Below are positions 57,118 through 64,000 of a stretch of DNA of 64,000 bases, piece after piece. Source of the stretch: Mycobacterium sp. NS-7484 (GTDB taxonomy: Bacteria > Actinomycetota > Actinomycetes > Mycobacteriales > Mycobacteriaceae). Below the pieces are notes generated by a model. It saw only the letters and a list, made by a program, of their open reading frames with translations. It did no database searches and was not told where the DNA came from. The translations under genes and the position numbers were made by a program. Within the stretch, counting starts at the first letter, position 1. Every line of letters starts with the position of its first letter. Where the stretch lies: assembly GCF_001953975.1 (NCBI RefSeq), contig NZ_MBEJ01000067.1, positions 1 through 64,000 of the forward strand, in the 5' to 3' direction.

Positions 57118-57408
57118 TCAGGCGCTACGGCGGATGCCGCGTTTGAGCAAGAGCTCACGTTCGGACTCGCTCAGCCCGCCCCAGATGCCATACGGCTCAC
57201 CGACGGCCAGGGCATGAGTACGGCATTGAGTGATCACCGGGCAGCTGCGGCACATCTCCTTGGCCCGCATCTCCCGCTGGGCGCGAGCGCGTCCGCGCTC
57301 ACCATCGGGGTGGAAAAACACCGACGAATCGACACCACGGCAAAGTCCCTGCATTTGCCAATCCCAGATATCCGCGTTCGGACCGGGAAGCTGCTGCGGT
57401 TGCGGCAT
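57118..57408 (-). CDS. whiB3: Iron-sulfur transcription factor WhiB3
   Basis: 96 residues starting MPQPQQLPGPNADIWDWQ, as in M. tuberculosis WhiB3, which fixes the start at 57408. Four cluster-binding Cys: GLCRG, CRSC and TQC. GEPYGIWGGLSESER is the turn that binds sigma region 4. It lacks the short insertion before the basic end found in M. tuberculosis (102 residues). WhiB3 senses oxygen, NO and redox state and controls lipid synthesis. The gene is the next backbone marker after groEL1. Confidence 0.95.
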   Translation of the reverse strand: MPQPQQLPGPNADIWDWQMQGLCRGVDSSVFFHPDGERGRARAQREMRAKEMCRSCPVITQCRTHALAVGEPYGIWGGLSESERELLLKRGIRRSA

Positions 57409-57841
57409 ATGGAAAACCCCTCTCTGCTCGCCCATTTCGTCGATATGGGCGGGTGTGAGTCGGTGGAATCGATCTGAGCTCGGGTCGCCGATGACCGCTC
57501 GTGCACACAAACTAGGGGGGCTCAATAAAGCGCGTCAATAGCCGTCGACTGTGCGAAAGCACATAACCGCAGGTCCAGAATTTACATCACGTTCATCGTG
57601 TTGATGCTTCGGCTGAGGTGCCGGTGACGACGATTGAGCCGCGTCGCTCACGTTTGTGCTGTTCGTGCTGGCAGGCGCAACAATTTCGACGTGGACCGCG
57701 CTTCGGAAAGTTGACGCGTCATTAACATGTCGGCCATCAATTGTTAACTAATGGCGTTCGTAAAAATTAAATTACGCGGCGGCGGGTGTCGGGTTGCCCG
57801 CGAGTATGCAATACCCGCGGTATTGATAGCGTCGCCATCCG
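57409..57841. promoter_or_regulatory. 433-bp divergent regulatory region of whiB3
   Basis: No gene is seen here. The stretch becomes markedly AT-rich near 57540-57840. TTAACA (57722-57727) and TGTTAA (57742-57747) form an inverted repeat with a 14-bp spacer. A long upstream region is usual for whiB3, whose expression responds to several signals. I could not assign a known regulator motif with confidence. Confidence 0.5.
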
Positions 57842-58636
57842 ATGACCGCAATCGCCGACCCCGCCACAGTGCTGGCCGAGACCGCCTTTGGCTCCGACCC
57901 GGGCCGATGGCCGCTGCCCCACGCGACCACGGCCCACGAGCGCTGGCTGCGCGCCGTCGCCGCCGGCGGTCAGGGACGGTACGGCTGCGCCCTCACCGAA
58001 CTCGCGGTGATCGTCCGAAGCCCGGCGGGCGGCCCGCTGGTATCGCTGGCGCACAGCACGCGGGCGTCGTTTCTGCGCCAACTCGGCGGGCACGCCCGCG
58101 CCCGCGGTGCCGACGGTCTGGCCTGGGCGCACCGCGGTGACGATGCCGAGGCCGCCGCCGACGCGCTCGTCGGTCTTGCCGCCGACGCGCTGGGGGTCGG
58201 CCGGTTCGGCGTCTCGGCCCGGCTGCTCGAGCGGGCCGGGGCCATCGACACCACCCAACCGCGCCAGCGGATCCGGCTGTCGTGGGTGAGCGCCGAGTTG
58301 GCGATGGCCCGCGGTCACGGCGCCGAGGCCGTAGAACATGCTCGCCGCGGTATCGCGGCCGCCGCCGAGTACTGCTCGACGCGCCACGCGGTGAAATCCG
58401 ATGTGGTGCTCGCCGCGGCGCTGTGTAGTGCCGGTGAACTCGACGCCGCGCGGCAGGTGGCCGATGCAGCGCTGTCGGCCACCGAGGCGTCCGGGCTGGT
58501 CCCGTTGCGCTGGGCGTTGGCCTGCCTGTTGGCCGACATCGGCAGCACTGCGCACGACGCTGCCCAAATCAGCCGGATTCGCGACCTCAGCGCCGATACA
58601 GTGCGTCGCAGAGGTGGAGTGTGGTCCGGCGCCTGA
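57842..58636 (+). CDS. Conserved mycobacterial protein, Rv3415c-type
   Basis: 264 residues between whiB3 and sigD, the place of Rv3415c (about 275 residues). It is Ala-rich and predicted all-helical, with repeated helix pairs such as AAADALVGLAADALGVGRFGVSARLLERAG that resemble a TPR-like array. No signal peptide. No ribosome-binding site is seen before the ATG at 57842, so the message may be leaderless. Function unknown. Confidence 0.8.
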   Translation: MTAIADPATVLAETAFGSDPGRWPLPHATTAHERWLRAVAAGGQGRYGCALTELAVIVRSPAGGPLVSLAHSTRASFLRQLGGHARARGADGLAWAHRGDDAEAAADALVGLAADALGVGRFGVSARLLERAGAIDTTQPRQRIRLSWVSAELAMARGHGAEAVEHARRGIAAAAEYCSTRHAVKSDVVLAAALCSAGELDAARQVADAALSATEASGLVPLRWALACLLADIGSTAHDAAQISRIRDLSADTVRRRGGVWSGA

Positions 58637-58736
58637 TCTGGCACTGGCCGGATCCCACCTCATCGATCGTTATTGTTTAGCTCGACCATGCCGCCGAGAG
58701 TGTCGGTGCAACGTAACGCTGGAGAGATCGCCCACG

Positions 58737-59315
58737 ATGACAAGTTCGGGAGACCGTCTCGACATTGTCGTTGCTGAGGCAGTGGCTGGTGATCGGAACG
58801 CGCTCCAGGAAGTGCTGGAGATCATTCGGCCGATCGTCGTCCGTTACGTGCGGGCGAGGATCGGAGCAACCGAGCGCAGTGGTCTCTCAGCTGATGACGT
58901 TGCGCAGGAGGTGTGCTTGGCCGCCATTACGGCGCTGCCGCGCTACAAAGATCAGGGACGCCCGTTCCTGGCCTTTGTCTATGGCATCGCTGCGCACAAG
59001 GTTGCTGACGCGCATCGCGCGGCGGCCCGCAACCGTGCCGAGCCCACGGACGTGGTGCCCGAGCGGTTCTCTCTCGACGCCGGGCCCGAGCAGTCCGCTC
59101 TGGACGCCGAGTCCTCGCAACGAATGGCGCGGCTGCTGTCGGTACTGCCCGAGAAGCAGCGCGAGATCCTGATCCTTCGCGTCGTGGTCGGCATGAGCGC
59201 CGAGGAGACCGCAGAAGCCGTCGGCAGTACCGCGGGTGCGGTACGTGTCGCCCAGCATCGCGCACTCGCGCGGCTGAAGACCGAGATCATGGCGACAGGA
59301 CGTGACCATGCCTGA
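58737..59315 (+). CDS. sigD: ECF sigma factor SigD
   Basis: 192 residues from the ATG at 58737 (GGAGAG about 10 nt upstream), near the 212 of M. tuberculosis SigD. Region 2: VRYVRARIGATERSGLSADDVAQEVCLAAITALPRYKDQGRPFLAFVYGIAAHKVADAHR; region 4: LSVLPEKQREILILRVVVGMSAEETAEAVGSTAGAVRVAQHRALARLK. SigD is under RelA-linked control in M. tuberculosis and governs ribosomal and lipid genes. The stop overlaps the start of the anti-sigma gene by 8 bp. Long motifs are named here by their conserved ends; both regions are complete. Confidence 0.94.
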   Translation: MTSSGDRLDIVVAEAVAGDRNALQEVLEIIRPIVVRYVRARIGATERSGLSADDVAQEVCLAAITALPRYKDQGRPFLAFVYGIAAHKVADAHRAAARNRAEPTDVVPERFSLDAGPEQSALDAESSQRMARLLSVLPEKQREILILRVVVGMSAEETAEAVGSTAGAVRVAQHRALARLKTEIMATGRDHA

Positions 59316-60486
59316 CTTCGGCCGCTGGACGTCAAACGGTGGTGATCCGTCACTCAATGAGATCAACCGGTCCGAACGTTTCATCGAGGCGCTCTCACTT
59401 GAGCGTCAGGTCTATGCCACCGACCGTGAGGAAGCCGAACTGGCCGTCCTGCTGGCCGGTTGGCGAGACGAGGCGCGGCGCGCGCCGATGTCGGGCATCG
59501 CGACACCACGTGAGGCGGTGGCCGCCCTCAACAAGGCCACCTCGCACGGTCGGGTGCGGTTCCCCATGGCATTGGTCGGCTCGATGGCGGCCGCGGTGTT
59601 GTGCCTCGGCGGGTTCGGTGCAGCGGTGTACGGCTCCGGCCCGGGCGACGCGCTCTACGGGGTGCGCGGCATGTTCTTCGGCTCCGAGCCGGTGAAGCGC
59701 GATGTCGGCATCGACCTGGCCTCCAGTGAGCTCAAGCAGGTGCAGCAACTGATCGATGAAGGTCAGTGGGAACAGGCCCAGCAGAAGCTGCAGACCATCA
59801 CCACCACCGTGGCCACCGTCGACGACGAGCAGCGCAAGCAAGAACTGGTCGACCAGTGGCAGCAGCTGTCGGTCAAGGTGGAAAACCGCGACCCCAACGC
59901 GACCGTGCCACCCGATGCGCCGCCAGTGGTGCTGCCAGAGGTTACGGTGACGACGACGCCGTCGTCCCCGGCCGAGAGCACGTCAGGGGAGTCGCCGACG
60001 TCCAGCACCGAGTCGACGTCTGAGCCCACGACGCCGGCGACGACGTCGAGTTCGCCGAGTGCCGGCCCGTCGGAATCCGCCACGTCTTCTCCGGCACCGT
60101 CGGAGACTGCGACGTCGCAATCCGCCACCGCGCCGCCATCCTCGACCGCGGTCCCGTCGCCGTCGAGTTCGACCCCGAGCAGCGCTGCGCCGACGACGAG
60201 TGCCCCGTCCTCGCAAACCTCGGCGCCCCCGGCGACGACACGCACGTCGTCTGCGCCCACGTCCTCGCCGGCACCGGCGGCTCAGCTACCGCCGGCGACC
60301 ACGTCGACGGTCACGCTTGAGGTGGCGCCGACGTCCGTGCCATCGGCACCGCGCGCCACGAATCCACCGGAGACCGGTGGTGGTGCGAATCACGAAAGCC
60401 CGGCGGGCGGGCATCAAGAAGAGGGTGTGGCGGCACCGGGAGTCGAGCTGCCCCTGGTGCCGGGTCTAGGCGGTTCTCAGCGGTAG
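59308..60486 (+). CDS. rsdA: Anti-sigma-D factor RsdA
   Basis: 392 residues, clearly longer than the roughly 300 of M. tuberculosis RsdA. The cytosolic part (1-84) has the sigma-binding [17 protein letters not shown] and [10 protein letters not shown]; one membrane helix at about 85-108; then a conserved outside part ([31 protein letters not shown]) and about 170 residues of Ser/Thr/Pro/Ala low complexity. RsdA is freed from SigD by proteolysis, in M. tuberculosis by ClpX-ClpC1-ClpP2. The extra length is all in the low-complexity tail. It overlaps sigD, and by 10 bp the convergent gene. Confidence 0.92.
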   Translation: MPDFGRWTSNGGDPSLNEINRSERFIEALSLERQVYATDREEAELAVLLAGWRDEARRAPMSGIATPREAVAALNKATSHGRVRFPMALVGSMAAAVLCLGGFGAAVYGSGPGDALYGVRGMFFGSEPVKRDVGIDLASSELKQVQQLIDEGQWEQAQQKLQTITTTVATVDDEQRKQELVDQWQQLSVKVENRDPNATVPPDAPPVVLPEVTVTTTPSSPAESTSGESPTSSTESTSEPTTPATTSSSPSAGPSESATSSPAPSETATSQSATAPPSSTAVPSPSSSTPSSAAPTTSAPSSQTSAPPATTRTSSAPTSSPAPAAQLPPATTSTVTLEVAPTSVPSAPRATNPPETGGGANHESPAGGHQEEGVAAPGVELPLVPGLGGSQR

Positions 60487-60896
60487 CCGTCGGTGCGGTA
60501 GCCGTCGGTGTCCGAGGTGGCCTCGTTGAGGGACGCGTCGGCGTAGCCGCGGCAGTAGTCCCATGTCACGTAGGCATCGGGTTCGGGATCGTAGGCCGGC
60601 TCGTGCGGGCGGACCGTGCCGTCGACGAGCAGCTGCAGCAGGTTGGCCCGCAGCATGTCCCAGTCGTGATAGTGGTCCTGCTGGCATTCGTCACAGCAGA
60701 CCACGAGGCCGCGGATTCCCTTGTGCGCCAACAGCGCTTCGTACACCGCGAGATCGGCGAGATCTGCCTCGACAGCCGTTCGTTCCTGGGGGTCCAGGGG
60801 CTGGCCCGGCTCGATGGCGTCCAGCGCAGCCGAAGGATCGCAGGGATCATCGGCAAACGGATCGGGCGGCAAACCAGGGGGGAGGTGGTCACGCAC
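60477..60896 (-). CDS. Conserved mycobacterial protein, Rv3412-type (DUF5319)
   Basis: 139 residues, very close to M. tuberculosis Rv3412 as I remember it: [17 protein letters not shown] at the start, then [28 protein letters not shown] in the middle. The CCDEC-x3-H-x-H cluster looks like a metal-binding site. The GTG at 60896 is chosen by this match; a longer frame upstream runs into the guaB2 leader. A Thr-Asp-Gly-Tyr-Arg repeat ends the protein. Function unknown. Confidence 0.85.
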   Translation of the reverse strand: MRDHLPPGLPPDPFADDPCDPSAALDAIEPGQPLDPQERTAVEADLADLAVYEALLAHKGIRGLVVCCDECQQDHYHDWDMLRANLLQLLVDGTVRPHEPAYDPEPDAYVTWDYCRGYADASLNEATSDTDGYRTDGYR

Positions 60897-60966
60897 GTGT
60901 CCCACACTACGCAGCCGTCCATGCATCGCGCCAGCCGTCCTGATCTGCGCCGCGATGTGTCCCTGA

Positions 60967-62595
<1,629 letters not shown>

Positions 62596-62624
62596 ATCGG
62601 TGGGGCAGGAGAAAATAGTCAGTC

Positions 62625-63761
62625 ATGCGCGACATGGTTGAAATCGGCATGGGCAGGACCGCCCGTCGCACCTACGAGCTCGACGACGTCACGATCGTGC
62701 CGTCGCGGCGCACCCGCTCGTCCAAGGACGTCTCGACGGCCTGGCAGCTCGATGCCTACCGCTTCGAAGTTCCCGTCGTCGCTCATCCCACCGATGCGCT
62801 GGTGTCGGTGGAGTTCGCGATCGAGATGGGTCGGCTCGGCGGGCTCGGGGTGCTCAACGGCGAGGGCCTGATCGGCCGGCACGCCGACGTCGAGGAGAAG
62901 ATCGCTCAGGTACTCGAGGTCGCCGCGAAGGCCGACGACGATTCGGCCTCCATCCGGCTGTTGCAGGAATTGCATTCGGCGCCATTGGATCCCGAGCTGC
63001 TCGGGGCGGCGGTGGCCCGCATCCGCGAGGCCGGGGTGACCACCGCGGTGCGTGTCAGCCCGCAGAACGCCCAGGCGCTGACCCCGACGCTGGTGGCGGC
63101 CGGCATCGACCTGCTGGTCATCCAGGGCACGATCATCTCCGCCGAGCGGGTTGCATCCGACGGTGAGCCGCTGAATCTCAAGACCTTCATCTCCGAGCTC
63201 GACATCCCGGTCGTGGCCGGTGGCGTGCTCGACCATCGCACCGCGCTGCACCTGATGCGCACCGGGGCGGCCGGCGTGATCGTCGGCTACGGGTCGACCT
63301 CGGGGGTGACGACCAGCGACGAGGTGCTCGGCATCAGCGTGCCGATGGCCACCGCGATCGCCGACGCGGCCGCCGCGCGTCGCGAATACCTCGACGAGAC
63401 CGGTGGCCGGTACGTGCACGTGCTGGCCGACGGCGATATCCACACCTCGGGCGAACTGGCCAAGGCGATCGCCTGTGGTGCCGACGCCGTGGTGCTGGGC
63501 ACGCCCTTGGCGGTGGCCGCCGAAGCGCAGGGCGGTGGCTGGTTCTGGCCGGCGGCTGCCGCGCACCCGTCGTTGCCGCGCGGGGCGCTGCTACAGGTTG
63601 CCGTCGACGAGCGGCCCGGGCTGGAGCAGGTGCTCAACGGACCGTCAGACGATCCGTTCGGGTCGTTGAACCTCGTCGGCGGCCTGCGCCGGTCGATGGC
63701 CAAGGCCGGGTACTGCGATCTCAAGGAATTCCAGAAGGTCGGCCTGTCGGTCGGTTCCTGA
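62625..63761 (+). CDS. guaB3: IMPDH/GMP-reductase-family protein GuaB3
   Basis: 378 residues, as in M. tuberculosis (375). It has the IMPDH-like barrel (RTYELDDVTIVPSRRTRSSKDV at the start) without CBS domains. At the place of the IMPDH catalytic Cys loop, the sequence around GYGSTSGVTTSDEV has no Cys, so IMP oxidation by the usual thioimidate route is not expected. The function in mycobacteria is not settled. ATG 62625 follows GGGGCAGGAG. It is in one operon with guaB2, with choD next. Confidence 0.94.
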   Translation: MRDMVEIGMGRTARRTYELDDVTIVPSRRTRSSKDVSTAWQLDAYRFEVPVVAHPTDALVSVEFAIEMGRLGGLGVLNGEGLIGRHADVEEKIAQVLEVAAKADDDSASIRLLQELHSAPLDPELLGAAVARIREAGVTTAVRVSPQNAQALTPTLVAAGIDLLVIQGTIISAERVASDGEPLNLKTFISELDIPVVAGGVLDHRTALHLMRTGAAGVIVGYGSTSGVTTSDEVLGISVPMATAIADAAAARREYLDETGGRYVHVLADGDIHTSGELAKAIACGADAVVLGTPLAVAAEAQGGGWFWPAAAAHPSLPRGALLQVAVDERPGLEQVLNGPSDDPFGSLNLVGGLRRSMAKAGYCDLKEFQKVGLSVGS

Positions 63762-63926
63762 TCTTGCTGCCGGCCGGGCTCGCGTCGCCGTTTTCCACCG
63801 CAGGGCGGTGATCCGGCGCGGAGGCCAGCCCTCACGTCGAAAGCGAGCGCCAGGAAAACGGGCTTTCCTTTACAAGTTAGGCCCTCCTGTCTAGAAGTTA
63901 CCTGCCGGTAGCGTCATACTGAGAGC

Positions 63927-64000
63927 ATGCAGCCTGACTACGACGTCTTGGTGATCGGTTCGGGATTCGGCGGCAGCGTCAGCGCGCTGCGGCTCACCGA
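63927..64000 (+). CDS. choD: ChoD-type GMC flavoenzyme, 5' end only
   Basis: Only the first 24 codons are in the window: MQPDYDVLVIGSGFGGSVSA and a few more residues, with the FAD-binding GSGFGGS motif. This matches the N-terminus of M. tuberculosis ChoD (Rv3409c), which follows guaB3 in that genome too. TCATACT at about 63914-63920 may be the -10 of its own promoter. ChoD is named cholesterol oxidase, but its role in sterol breakdown is disputed. Confidence 0.88.
   Translation, partial: MQPDYDVLVIGSGFGGSVSALRLT

Noticed and set aside
63840..63926. KstR operator upstream of choD
   Set aside because: Two AAGTTA copies are present, but the KstR pattern with AAC and GTT halves was not found.

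Overview
The window is high-GC actinobacterial DNA. Gene content and order match the chromosome of a rapidly growing mycobacterium (Mycolicibacterium type). The backbone runs ESX-4, rplM-rpsI-glmM, glmS, nnrD-like, gadB, alr-tsaE-tsaB-rimI-tsaD, groES-groEL1, whiB3, sigD-rsdA, guaB2-guaB3, choD. This is the order I know from M. tuberculosis Rv3450c to Rv3409c, read in the opposite direction. I cannot name the species from sequence alone. No rRNA, tRNA, CRISPR array, insertion sequence or prophage was recognised.

Region 1 (1-9.4 kb) is the ESX-4 type VII secretion locus: eccB4 (3' part), mycP4 and eccD4 on the minus strand, then eccC4, an Rv3446c-type gene, esxU and esxT on the plus strand. 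Region 2 (9.5-25.4 kb) is an accessory block between esxT and rplM. It holds a DEAD-box helicase, a GAF-domain regulator, an ExaC-type aldehyde dehydrogenase, an HbpS/GlcG-like protein, a FhuF-like iron-sulfur protein, a complete coenzyme-B12 diol dehydratase with both reactivase subunits, an ethanolamine permease, ethanolamine ammonia-lyase EutBC and a lipoprotein HAD phosphatase. Together they suggest import and degradation of ethanolamine and 1,2-diols through free aldehydes, with no microcompartment shell genes. Two shared DNA motifs (tandem palindromes and phased TGCAAC repeats) mark its promoters, and related long inverted repeats lie inside and at its end.

Region 3 (25.5-46 kb) is mostly housekeeping: ribosomal proteins L13 and S9, GlmM and GlmS for UDP-GlcNAc, NAD(P)HX repair, glutamate decarboxylase, alanine racemase and the t6A-modification genes chained by 4-nt overlaps. 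Mixed in are a possible ESX substrate pair, an F420-type oxidoreductase, an orphan response regulator without its phosphoacceptor Asp, and small secreted proteins. An HNH/DUF222 gene with an SOS box over its start codon sits next to groES.

Region 4 (46-57 kb) starts with groES-groEL1 under a CIRCE element. An accessory insertion follows before whiB3: a membrane adenylate cyclase, two secreted proteins, a berberine-bridge-type flavoenzyme, a zinc alcohol dehydrogenase, a TetR regulator with its divergent membrane gene, and an ECF41-like sigma factor with a DoxX-like gene. Region 5 (57-64 kb) returns to the backbone: whiB3, an Rv3415c-type gene, sigD with its anti-sigma factor, an Rv3412-type gene, guaB2, guaB3 and the first codons of choD.

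A recurring feature is short, nearly exact tandem duplication (12-24 bp units) in eccC4, an acidic secreted protein, a SnoaL-like gene, the groEL1 leader and the groEL1 stop region.
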